From Actinomadura barringtoniae (GTDB lineage: Bacteria; Actinomycetota; Actinomycetes; Streptosporangiales; Streptosporangiaceae): a stretch of 64,000 nucleotides of DNA. The notes under the pieces were generated by a model that was not told where the DNA came from, searched no databases, and was given only the letters and a program-made list of their open reading frames with translations. The DNA is taken from NCBI RefSeq assembly GCF_017573505.1, contig NZ_JAGEOJ010000003.1:599082-663081 (forward strand), given 5' to 3'. Both the position numbers and the translations under genes were made by a program. This document shows positions 22,891 to 30,787 of this stretch, piece after piece. How positions within the stretch are numbered: the first letter of the stretch is position 1; the number at the start of each line of letters is the position of its first letter.

Positions 22891-25842
22891 ATGACGAGCC
22901 AGGTCAGCCCGATCTTCGCCGGACGCGAAGCCGAGCTCGGCACGCTCCTGGAGACCTTCGAGTCGGCCCGTACCGAGGCGCCCGCCATCGTGCTGCTGGC
23001 GGGCGAGGCCGGCGGCGGCAAGACGCGGCTGGCGAACGAGTTCGCCGCGCGCGTGGGCGAGGGCGCCCGCGTGCTGGCCGGGGGCTGCATGGAGCTGAGC
23101 TCGGCCGGTCTGCCGTACGCCCCGTTCACCGCCGCCCTCCGCCAGCTGATCCGGGAGATCGGCGAGGACGGCGTGGCCGCGCTGATGCCCGGCGGCACCA
23201 CCCGCGACCTGGCGCGCCTGCTGCCCGGTCTCGGCGAGGCCCCGGCCGACTCCGATCCCGCGACCGCGCGGGCGCGGCTGTTCGAGCAGATGCTGACGCT
23301 GCTGGAACGCCTCGCCACCCGCGAGCCGCTGCTGCTGATCGTCGAGGACGCGCACTGGGCCGACCGTTCCACCCGTGACCTGCTGGTCTTCCTCGCGCGC
23401 AACCTGCGCCACGGCCCGCTGATGCTGCTGATCAGCTACCGCTCCGACGACCTGCACCGCACCCATCCGCTCCGCCCCGTCCTGGCCGATCTGAGCCGGG
23501 CCGAGGGCGTGTCCCGGCTCGAGCTGCCGCGCCTCAGCCTCGGCGAGGTCGCCGGGCAGCTCGCCGGGATCCTCGGCAGCTCACCGAAACCCGAGCTGAC
23601 CGAGCTGGTGTACGGGCGCAGCGGCGGCATCCCGCTGTTCGTCGAGGCCATGACCGACTACGCCGACGCCTCGGGCATGGGCGTTCCCGAGTCGCTGCGC
23701 GACCTGCTGCTGGTGGGCGTCAACCGCCTCCCCGAGGAGACCCAGGAGGTCCTGCGGGTGGCGAGCGCGTCGGTCGCCACCGACTCGATCGGCCACGAGC
23801 TGCTGCTCCGGGTGACCGGCCTGGACGACCAGCGGCTGAGCGAGGCGCTGCGGCCCGCCGTCGACGGCAACATCCTGGTCGCCGACTCCCAGGGCTACCG
23901 GTTCCGGCACGCGCTGATCAGCGAGGCCGTGCACGAGGACCTGCTGCCCGGCGAGCACGGCCGCATCCACCGTACCTACGCCGAGGCGCTGGAGCGCGAC
24001 CCCGAGCTGTGCGCCCAGGGCGGGCCCGGCTCGTCGGCGGCGCTCGCGCTGCACTGGCACTCCGCGCACGACAACGAGAAGGCGCTCTCGGCCGCCTGGA
24101 AGGCCGCCGCCGAGTCCGAGTCCGCGCTGGCCTACTCCGAGCAGGTCCAGATGCTGGAACGGGTGCTGGAGCTGTGGGACCGGGTCGAGGACGCGCCCGA
24201 ACGCACCGGCCACGACCAGGTCGGCGTCCTGGAGATCGCCATCGAGGCCGCGCACGCGTGCGGCGAGGCCCACAACGGCCTGTCCTTCGTCCGTGCGGCG
24301 CTGGCGGAACTGGATCCGGCGCAGGACCCGGATCGGGTGGCGATGCTGCTCGCGTGGCGCGGCCGTCTGAAGGGCCTCAAGGGGCTGACCGGAGAGCTGG
24401 ACGACCTGCGCGAGGCCGAACGGCTGGCCGCCCGGCCGACGGCGATCCGCGCCCGCGTGCTCGACCGCATCTCGGTGACGTTGCAGCTCCACCATGAGAT
24501 CGCTGAGGGGTCCGAGTTCGCCAGAGAGGCCCTCGAGCTGGCCCGCGAGCTCGGCGAGGAGGAGATCGAGCTCGACGTCACGATCAGCCTGGCGACGCTC
24601 GCCACCAAGGAGGGCGCGGGCGACCTGGACGGGACCCGCCGCACCCTGCACGAGGTCCAGCGGCGCGGGGCGGAACTCGGCCACGCGGAGACCGTGTTGC
24701 GCAGCCGCACCAACCTCTCCGACACGCTGGAGGCCGCCGGCGCGTCCGCGGAGGCCGCCGAGGTCGCCGCGAAGGGCTGGGAGATCGCCAAGGAGGTCGG
24801 CCGGGCGAGGCTGAACGGCCCCTTCCTGGCCGGCAACCTGACCGAGTCCCTGGTCTCCCTGGGACGGTGGGACGAGGCCCTGGCGGTCGCCGACGAGAGC
24901 CTGTCGATCAATCCCGCGCCCGCGCTCCACGGCTTCCTGCTCATTCATCAGGGCACGATCGCGCTGGCACGGGGCGACCTGGCGGCCGTCGAGCGGTCTC
25001 TGGAGCTGATGCCGCCCTCGGCGCGCAGCGGGTTCACGGTCCCGCAGGAGACCATGCCGCCGCGGCTGCTTCTCACGCGCTACCGGCTGGCCACCGGGGA
25101 CGTCGCCGGCGCAATGGAGCTGGTCGAGGAGACCGTACGGGAACGTCCGGACGTCAAGGGCCGCTATCTGTGGCCGTTGCTGCTGGTGGGCATGCGCGCC
25201 TGCGCTGAGGCGGGCACGGTGCTGGGCGACGATGCGCTGCTGGAACGATCGGTCGCACTGCGCGCCCGGCTCCGCGAAGTCGCCGCGCACACGCTGGCAG
25301 ACGGGGCACTGAACAGTGCGTACGCCACGACGTTCGCGGCCGAGGCCGCCGCCGCGGAAGGCGCGCTCGACGCCCCCGCCTGGGACGCGGCGGCGAGCGC
25401 CTGGGGCGGGCTGTCACAGCCGTACCCGCAGGCCCTCGCGCTGCTGCGCGCCGCCGAGGCGGTGGCGGGCGACGGCGACCGTGAGGGCGCGGCGGAACGG
25501 CTGAAGATCGCAGCCAGCCTGGCCGACGGTCTCGGCGCCCGCCCGCTCCGCACCCAGATCGAGGATCTCGCGCGCCGCGCCCGCATCCCGTTCGAGCAGG
25601 CCACGGCGTCCGCGACCCCGAGGAACGGCGAGCACACCTCGTTCGGGCTCACGCCGCGCGAACGCGAGGTGCTGCGGCTGGTCACCGAGGGGCGGGGCAA
25701 CCGGGAGATCGCCGAGGAACTGTTCATCTCGGCGAAGACGGTCAGCGTGCACGTCTCCAACATCCTGACCAAGCTGGAGGTCTCCAGTCGCGGTGAGGCC
25801 GCCGCGCTCGCCCACCGCCTGGGCCTCTTCGCCGACCGCTGA
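22891..25842 (+). CDS. Large ATP-binding LuxR regulator (LAL type), copy 2
   Basis: A 983-aa paralogue of copy 1 with the same order: SPIFAGREAELG, Walker A AGEAGGGKTRLA (about 37-48), Walker [20 protein letters not shown], helical TPR-like middle and a LuxR helix-turn-helix at about 917-975 ([40 protein letters not shown]). The recognition helix is nearly identical to copy 1, so both may bind related sites. CATACT (22878-22883) is 7 bases before the ATG at 22891, the same layout as copy 1, supporting this start over the ATG at 22855. The inducer is unknown. Confidence 0.9.
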   Translation: MTSQVSPIFAGREAELGTLLETFESARTEAPAIVLLAGEAGGGKTRLANEFAARVGEGARVLAGGCMELSSAGLPYAPFTAALRQLIREIGEDGVAALMPGGTTRDLARLLPGLGEAPADSDPATARARLFEQMLTLLERLATREPLLLIVEDAHWADRSTRDLLVFLARNLRHGPLMLLISYRSDDLHRTHPLRPVLADLSRAEGVSRLELPRLSLGEVAGQLAGILGSSPKPELTELVYGRSGGIPLFVEAMTDYADASGMGVPESLRDLLLVGVNRLPEETQEVLRVASASVATDSIGHELLLRVTGLDDQRLSEALRPAVDGNILVADSQGYRFRHALISEAVHEDLLPGEHGRIHRTYAEALERDPELCAQGGPGSSAALALHWHSAHDNEKALSAAWKAAAESESALAYSEQVQMLERVLELWDRVEDAPERTGHDQVGVLEIAIEAAHACGEAHNGLSFVRAALAELDPAQDPDRVAMLLAWRGRLKGLKGLTGELDDLREAERLAARPTAIRARVLDRISVTLQLHHEIAEGSEFAREALELARELGEEEIELDVTISLATLATKEGAGDLDGTRRTLHEVQRRGAELGHAETVLRSRTNLSDTLEAAGASAEAAEVAAKGWEIAKEVGRARLNGPFLAGNLTESLVSLGRWDEALAVADESLSINPAPALHGFLLIHQGTIALARGDLAAVERSLELMPPSARSGFTVPQETMPPRLLLTRYRLATGDVAGAMELVEETVRERPDVKGRYLWPLLLVGMRACAEAGTVLGDDALLERSVALRARLREVAAHTLADGALNSAYATTFAAEAAAAEGALDAPAWDAAASAWGGLSQPYPQALALLRAAEAVAGDGDREGAAERLKIAASLADGLGARPLRTQIEDLARRARIPFEQATASATPRNGEHTSFGLTPREREVLRLVTEGRGNREIAEELFISAKTVSVHVSNILTKLEVSSRGEAAALAHRLGLFADR

Positions 25843-25882
25843 GCCGAATCCGACCGTTCACTCGGCATGTACCGACGAGCCA

Positions 25883-25899
25883 CTAGGTATGGCTAGGTA
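25883..25899 (+). promoter_or_regulatory. CTAGGTA pair, 10-base period
   Basis: CTAGGTA at 25883-25889 and 25893-25899, one helical turn apart, 40 bases after LAL copy 2. An inverted TACCTA lies at 26227-26232 and TACCCAT at 26249-26255. No convincing gene lies in 25843-26265, so a role in initiation is not obvious. Confidence 0.4.
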
Positions 25900-25979
25900 C
25901 TGCGTTGCCGCCGGCGGGGCGTCGCGCCAGAGACGCACCCGCCGGCGACACGACCACAGGGTCCCCTGCGCGGCCCGGC

Positions 25980-26014
25980 GGGGTGTGTGCGGGGTGCTCG
26001 CGGGGTGTACGGGG
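25980..26014 (+). other. Potential G-quadruplex motif
   Basis: Four GGGG runs (25980, 25991, 26002, 26011) with loops of 7, 7 and 5 bases on the + strand, in the gap between convergent LAL genes. Confidence 0.6.
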
Positions 26015-26028
26015 TGTGTGGATCCGGC

Positions 26029-26160
26029 GACGGGAGCCTCCCCTCCCGGGCTCCCGTCACCGAATCGTCGGACCACACGGGAACTTCAGTGGTTGACCTT
26101 CGGGACCACGGCCCGCGGAAGTGCGCGGTACTTCTCCGCGAGGAGAGGCGGCCCGTGGTC
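26029..26160. terminator. Two stem-loops between convergent LAL genes
   Basis: First: GACGGGAGCC (26029-26038) pairs with GGCTCCCGTC (26049-26058). Second: 26102-26115 pairs with 26147-26160 with one mismatch and encloses CGCGG/CCGCG (26123-26139). Both suit bidirectional termination; the second is long enough to be a structured RNA element. Confidence 0.55.
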
Positions 26161-26265
26161 CGTCCAGCCATTCACCAGTCTCCGGCTCCGGGGCCTTGAG
26201 GACATCGGGAGACATCCCGATAGGCGTACCTAAATCAACTCGGACGGATACCCATACCCGTGGAG

Positions 26266-28641
26266 TCAGGCGTCTCGGGCGGGTCGGGAGGCGGGTCCGG
26301 AGGCGGGGCGCAGGCGTTCGGCCACCCACGCGGCGATCTGCGTGCGCGAGGCCATCTCCAGCTTGGCGAGGATGTGCTCCAGGTGGGAGTCGACCGTCCG
26401 CTTGGCGATGACCAGCCGCTGCGCGATCTCGCGGTTGGACAGCCCCTCGGCCACCAGCGCGGCGATCTCGCGTTCGCGGCGGGTGAGCGGCTCCCACGGG
26501 TCGGTGTCGCGCCCGCCGGCGTCGCGCTGGTCGAGCGCGTAGTCCATGGCCTCGTCGATGCTCAGCCGGCGGCCCTCGTCGTAGCAGACCTGCCACGACC
26601 GTTCCCCCAGCATCGCCCGGACCTCGCCGACCACCACGTCGCGCAGCGCCAGGTAGGCGGGGCCGAAGAACATCGGCGCGCCGACCGTCGTCCACAGCCG
26701 GTCGGCCGCGCCGAACAGCCGGGCGGAACGTTCGTGCGCGCCGTTGAAGCCCGAGCAGCCCGCGGCCAGGTCCAGCGCCATGGCGCCGCCGAGCCGGTCG
26801 TTCAGCGCGCGCATCAGGCGCAGCGCCCGCAGCGCCTCGCCGCTCGCCACCGTGTTCTCGCCGCGGAAGCAGTACGCGAGCCCGCGCACCCAGGTCGCGT
26901 ACGCCAGGCACCACTGGTCGCCCGCGGCCTCGCTGACGACCCGGCACTCCTCGCAGTACTCCAGCGCGCGGTCGACGTCGCCGGTGAGGCAGTGCAGTGC
27001 CGCCAGCAGCGGCAGCCGCAGCATCGTCCAGATGTCGCCGCCGGGCATCGGCTCGGCCAGCAGCGGCCGCGCGGCCTCCAGGTCGCCACGGAAGAACGCG
27101 ACAAGCCCGGCGAGCTCGACGGTGTACGCACGTTCCAGGGACGAACAGTTCGCCAGCTCCGCGGCGTCCTCCTGGAAATGTTCGGCGGCTTCGAGGTCGC
27201 CCTGCAGCGCGGCGAGCAGGCCCGCCAGGCACAGCGCGCGCACGCGGCCGGGCTGCGGCTCGCCCTCCGGCCCGGTCTCCGGCGCGGCGGCCAGGGCCTT
27301 GCCGAGCCAATGCCTGCCCTCGCCGAGCAGCCCGGACGCGAACCAGAACGTGGCGAGCGCGGCGGCCATCCGCAGCGCGTGCGGCGTCTCGTCCGGCGTG
27401 GCGACCGAGAACTCCAGCGCGGCGCGCAGGTTGGCGTGCTCGCGCGACAGCCGGGTCAGCCGCTCGGCCTGGTCGGCGCCGAACGCCTCGGTCTCGGCGT
27501 AGACGGCCAGCCCCAGGAACCAGTCGCGGTGGCGCCGCCGCAGCCGCGGGACGTCGTCCAGGCCCGTCAGCAGGTCGCCGCCGTACTCGCGGAGCGTGTC
27601 GAGCATCCGGTAGCGGCGGCCGCCCTCCTCGCGCAGCACGATCGACTTCTCGACCAGCCGCGCCAGCGTCTCGTAGACGGCGTCGGACGGCAGCCCGTCG
27701 GGCTCGTCGTCACCGCAGACGTACTCGGCCGACGCCAGGTCGAACCCGCCGGGGAAGACCGTGAGCCGCGCCCACAGCAGCTCCTCCTGCGGCGTGCACA
27801 GCTCGTGGCTCCACTGAACGGCGGCGCGCAGCGTCTGGTGGCGCGACCCGCCGGCCCTCTGCGCGCGATGCGTACCGAGGAGCCGGAACCGGTCGTCGAG
27901 CCGGTCGACCAGCTGCTCCACCGACAGCGCCCGCAGCCGTACGGCCGCCAGCTCGATCGCCAGCGGGATGCCCTCCAGCCGCGTGCACAGCCGGGCGACC
28001 GCGGCGAGCTCCGACTCGTTCAGCGTGAACCCGGGGACCACCGCCGCGGCGCGGTCGGCGAACAGCGCGACCGCGTCCGAGGACGCGATGGCCTCGGCGG
28101 GCCCGGCCTGGCCGGATCCGGACTGGTCGAGTCCGGCGGGGAGGCTGAGCGGCGGGAGCACCATCGTGTGCTCGCCCAGCACGTCCAGCGGCTCGCGGCT
28201 GGTCGCCAGGATGTGCAGCCGCGGCGAGGCGCGCAGCAGCACCTCGGCGAGCATCGCGCACGGGTCGACCAGGTGCTCGCACGTGTCGAGCACCAGCAGC
28301 AGATGCCGGTCGGTCAGGTGATCGGCGAGCATGTCGAGCCGGTCGCGCGCCGACTGGTCGGGCACGTGCAGCGCCTCGGCCACCGTGTGCGCCAGCAGCT
28401 CCGCGTCGCGCAGCGCCGACAGGTCCACGAACCAGACCCCGTCGGCGTACGACCGCTGCGCGTCGGCCGCCAGCCGCAGCGCCAGGCGGGTCTTGCCGAC
28501 CCCGCTCGCCCCGGTCAGCGTCACCAGCCGCGACGCCTCGAGCAGCCTGCGAGCCTCGACGAGCTCGCTCCGTCGTCCAACGAATCGGGTCACCTCGGCG
28601 GGCAGCCTGCCCGCCGACCGTTCCAATGCAACGCTCGCCAC
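26266..28641 (-). CDS. ATP-binding LuxR-family regulator with NB-ARC-like ATPase
   Basis: A 791-aa regulator of a different subtype from the two LAL genes it faces. Walker A is TGASGVGKTRLALRL (about 42-56), followed by HLLLVLDTCEHLVDP (Walker B) and the NB-ARC-like IPLAIELAAVRLRALS. The helical repeat region begins near TLREYGG, and the LuxR helix-turn-helix ends the protein (LTRREREIAALVAEGLSNREIAQRLVIAKRTVDSHLEHIL, about 715-755). Actinomycete proteins of this plan control secondary metabolism or stress genes, but targets are rarely known. A short AT-poor gap precedes the ATG and no clear operator is seen. Confidence 0.88.
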   Translation of the reverse strand: MASVALERSAGRLPAEVTRFVGRRSELVEARRLLEASRLVTLTGASGVGKTRLALRLAADAQRSYADGVWFVDLSALRDAELLAHTVAEALHVPDQSARDRLDMLADHLTDRHLLLVLDTCEHLVDPCAMLAEVLLRASPRLHILATSREPLDVLGEHTMVLPPLSLPAGLDQSGSGQAGPAEAIASSDAVALFADRAAAVVPGFTLNESELAAVARLCTRLEGIPLAIELAAVRLRALSVEQLVDRLDDRFRLLGTHRAQRAGGSRHQTLRAAVQWSHELCTPQEELLWARLTVFPGGFDLASAEYVCGDDEPDGLPSDAVYETLARLVEKSIVLREEGGRRYRMLDTLREYGGDLLTGLDDVPRLRRRHRDWFLGLAVYAETEAFGADQAERLTRLSREHANLRAALEFSVATPDETPHALRMAAALATFWFASGLLGEGRHWLGKALAAAPETGPEGEPQPGRVRALCLAGLLAALQGDLEAAEHFQEDAAELANCSSLERAYTVELAGLVAFFRGDLEAARPLLAEPMPGGDIWTMLRLPLLAALHCLTGDVDRALEYCEECRVVSEAAGDQWCLAYATWVRGLAYCFRGENTVASGEALRALRLMRALNDRLGGAMALDLAAGCSGFNGAHERSARLFGAADRLWTTVGAPMFFGPAYLALRDVVVGEVRAMLGERSWQVCYDEGRRLSIDEAMDYALDQRDAGGRDTDPWEPLTRREREIAALVAEGLSNREIAQRLVIAKRTVDSHLEHILAKLEMASRTQIAAWVAERLRPASGPASRPARDA

Positions 28642-28723
28642 GGCCGCCTCGGGGGTCGTGCCGGTCCACCCGCCCGACCGGCGCTTCGGGGGTTCACGTG
28701 CATCGTACCCAGGTGAACACCAC

Positions 28724-28747
28724 CCGAGAGGGCCCGATTACTCTCGG
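28724..28747 (-). terminator. Stem-loop after the methyltransferase gene
   Basis: CCGAGAG pairs with CTCTCGG around a 10-base loop, just beyond the methyltransferase stop. Confidence 0.4.
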
Positions 28748-28765
28748 CTCACATCGCTGAAGCCG

Positions 28766-29584
28766 TTAAGACTGGGGAACGCGGGCGACGCAGAAGACGG
28801 TCTGGCCGAACGGGGGCCGGACCAGGCGCTCGATCGCGCGGGTGGTCGGGATGACCGTACGGTCGTAGATCTTGACCAGGCGCGGGTCCGGGTAGCCGGC
28901 GCCGCCGCGGCGGACCGCCGCCCACCAGGCGATGCCGCCCAGGAAGTTGATCGGCTTCAGCACCTCGGGGACCAGGCCCGCGTCGCGCACGGACTTGCCC
29001 AGCGTGGTCGGCGTGTAGCGGGTCACGTGGCCGACCTTGCGGTCGAAGTCCCCGTACAGCTGCATGTAGCCGGGCACCCAGATGACGATGCGGCCGCCGG
29101 GCGCGGTGACCGAGGCGAGGTCGCGCAGCGCCTGGACGTCGTCCTTGATGTGCTCCAGGACGTTCATCATCACGACGGTGTCGACCTTCTGCCGGATGTC
29201 GATCTCGGCGGGCAGCTCGAGGTCGAGCACCTCGACGTCGCCGTCGTCGGCGTACCGGTTGCGCAGCTCACCCACGCAGTAGGGGTCGTTGTCGCTCACG
29301 GCCAGGTAGTCCAGGCGGCCGGCGAACTGCTCGGAGAAGTGCCCGAGGCCCGAGCCGATCTCCAGCAGCGAACGCCCCACGTGCGGGGCGACCATGTCGT
29401 ACTCGTACTTGCGGTAGTTGCGCGCCTCGTCGCCGCCCAGGTGGTTCTCCAGGGCGCCCTCACCCGCGGCGGGCTGGACGAGCTCGCCGTCGCCCGCGGT
29501 GGGGACGGAAGGCGGCTCGGTCTTGCTGCCGAGGACCTTGAGCAGCGTTCCGGCAATGGAATTCTTCTGACCTGGTGAATGCAT
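28766..29584 (-). CDS. Class I SAM-dependent methyltransferase
   Basis: A 272-aa methyltransferase. The SAM-binding loop is LLEIGSGLGHFSEQFAG, the acidic ribose contact AVSDNDPYCV, and motif III/IV MMNVLEHIKDDVQALRDL; APGGRIVIWVPGY is the post-motif strand. The order fits a Methyltransf_11/23 fold, with a C-terminal extension typical of enzymes working on lipid or sugar substrates. The acceptor is unknown. GGGAA sits just before the ATG at 29584. The 207 bases upstream (29585-29791) hold no gene and should carry its promoter. Confidence 0.88.
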   Translation of the reverse strand: MHSPGQKNSIAGTLLKVLGSKTEPPSVPTAGDGELVQPAAGEGALENHLGGDEARNYRKYEYDMVAPHVGRSLLEIGSGLGHFSEQFAGRLDYLAVSDNDPYCVGELRNRYADDGDVEVLDLELPAEIDIRQKVDTVVMMNVLEHIKDDVQALRDLASVTAPGGRIVIWVPGYMQLYGDFDRKVGHVTRYTPTTLGKSVRDAGLVPEVLKPINFLGGIAWWAAVRRGGAGYPDPRLVKIYDRTVIPTTRAIERLVRPPFGQTVFCVARVPQS

Positions 29585-29791
29585 ACTTCCCGCTCGCTGA
29601 GTGCGTGGTCGCCTGTGCGTTCGGCTGGCGTTCGCCGGACCGGCGTTCGAACTGAGAGCGAGCCGGTCTCTGGCGCAAAGGTCGGGTCAGTCTAGTCCAC
29701 GCCGTCTGCACATTGGTGCCGTCTGACCGATTCACACCGCACTCCCAGGGTCTCCCGTGGTCACACGGCTGAATCGGGCCGTCACTCCAGG

Positions 29792-30604
29792 CTACCGCCC
29801 GGTGAACTCCCGCGAATCCTGCCGGGAGCGGAGACCTCCGGTGAGATGCCAGGTCACATCCCCGTACCGCACTCCGTAGAGGTGATCGCGGAGGCCGCGT
29901 TCGGCGGCGCTGGGCCGCCTGGTGCAGGCGATCCCGTACTCCTCGACCACCGCGCAGAGGATCGCCGCGCGTACGGCGTCCAGGGTGACCTCGACCCCCG
30001 CCTCGGCCAGGGTGCGCTGCCGCGCGTGGGCGCCGTCCGGCGCCACATAGCCGCCGGCCTCACCCGGTGCCACGTAGCAGGGCCCGTACGCGCAGAGCGG
30101 CGTGACGTGCACGGCGGCGTGGGTGAGCGTGACACGCCGGGTCCGCAGCCGCGCCACCTGGATGATCCCGTTCCGGAGCGCGGCGGCCGGGAGGCCGAAC
30201 CCTTCGACAGCCGTGGCCACGAGCACATCGAGGTCGGGCCGCGCCCCGGAACGGGGGTCTGCGGAGGCGGGGCCGGCGGAGCGGCGCTCCGGGAAGGCAG
30301 AGCCGCTGGAACGGTGCTCCGGGAAGGCGGAGCCGGTGGAGCGGACGAGCGTGACGTTGAGGGTGCCGGCCTCGGTGTAGACGGCGCCGCCGCCGGTCGC
30401 CCGCCGCACGACGCGGACGCCGTCGCGGGCGCATGCGGTGAGGTCGACGGCCTGGCTGACGTCCTGGAAGCGGCCGAGCACCACGCTCGGGGCGTTCTGC
30501 CAGATCCGCAGCACCGGCAGCGGCTCGCCGCCGCGCGCCAGCGCCTCGTCGAGGGCAAGGTTCCAGGCAGGGTCGCGCGTGTCGTCGACGACCACGCTGA
30601 GCAT
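29792..30604 (-). CDS. Lipoate/biotin ligase-fold protein, probably degenerate LplA
   Basis: A 270-aa BPL/LplA-fold protein. The ligand-site signature RRATGGGAVYTEAGTLNVTLV (about 64-84) and the start DPAWNLALDEALARG are clear. The expected N-D-x-x-x-x-G-x-K-(I/V) segment with its lysine is replaced by NGIIQVARLRTRRVTLTHAA, so the catalytic lysine appears absent. A repeated insertion (GSAFPEHRSS/GSAFPERRSA) interrupts the domain. It may bind lipoate-like ligands without adenylation, or use a changed chemistry. GGAGG supports the ATG at 30604; upstream in-frame starts exist. Confidence 0.75.
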   Translation of the reverse strand: MLSVVVDDTRDPAWNLALDEALARGGEPLPVLRIWQNAPSVVLGRFQDVSQAVDLTACARDGVRVVRRATGGGAVYTEAGTLNVTLVRSTGSAFPEHRSSGSAFPERRSAGPASADPRSGARPDLDVLVATAVEGFGLPAAALRNGIIQVARLRTRRVTLTHAAVHVTPLCAYGPCYVAPGEAGGYVAPDGAHARQRTLAEAGVEVTLDAVRAAILCAVVEEYGIACTRRPSAAERGLRDHLYGVRYGDVTWHLTGGLRSRQDSREFTGR

Positions 30605-30787
30605 CGAGCCTCCGCCGCTCCTCAGGGGCTCGCCGGCCCACTGCTGCATGGCGGTGTGACGAACCACACCGCCGAGACTCAAGAAAGATATCGGTCCGGC
30701 GCCCCGTTCGCAGGCAGACGGTTTTCATATGGTGACACTGTGCGATGACCACCAGGTCACGACGGTATGTCGGGAAGGAACGGGTGA

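Noticed and set aside
25889..26233. Reading frames in the gap between convergent LuxR genes
   Set aside because: Compositions are Arg/Gly/Cys-rich without ribosome-binding sites; the hairpins and G-runs explain the sequence better.
26260..28716. 818-codon open frame on the + strand
   Set aside because: It is antisense to the well-supported LuxR regulator, has an Arg/Gln/Ala-rich composition and shows no domain; a shadow of high-GC codon bias.
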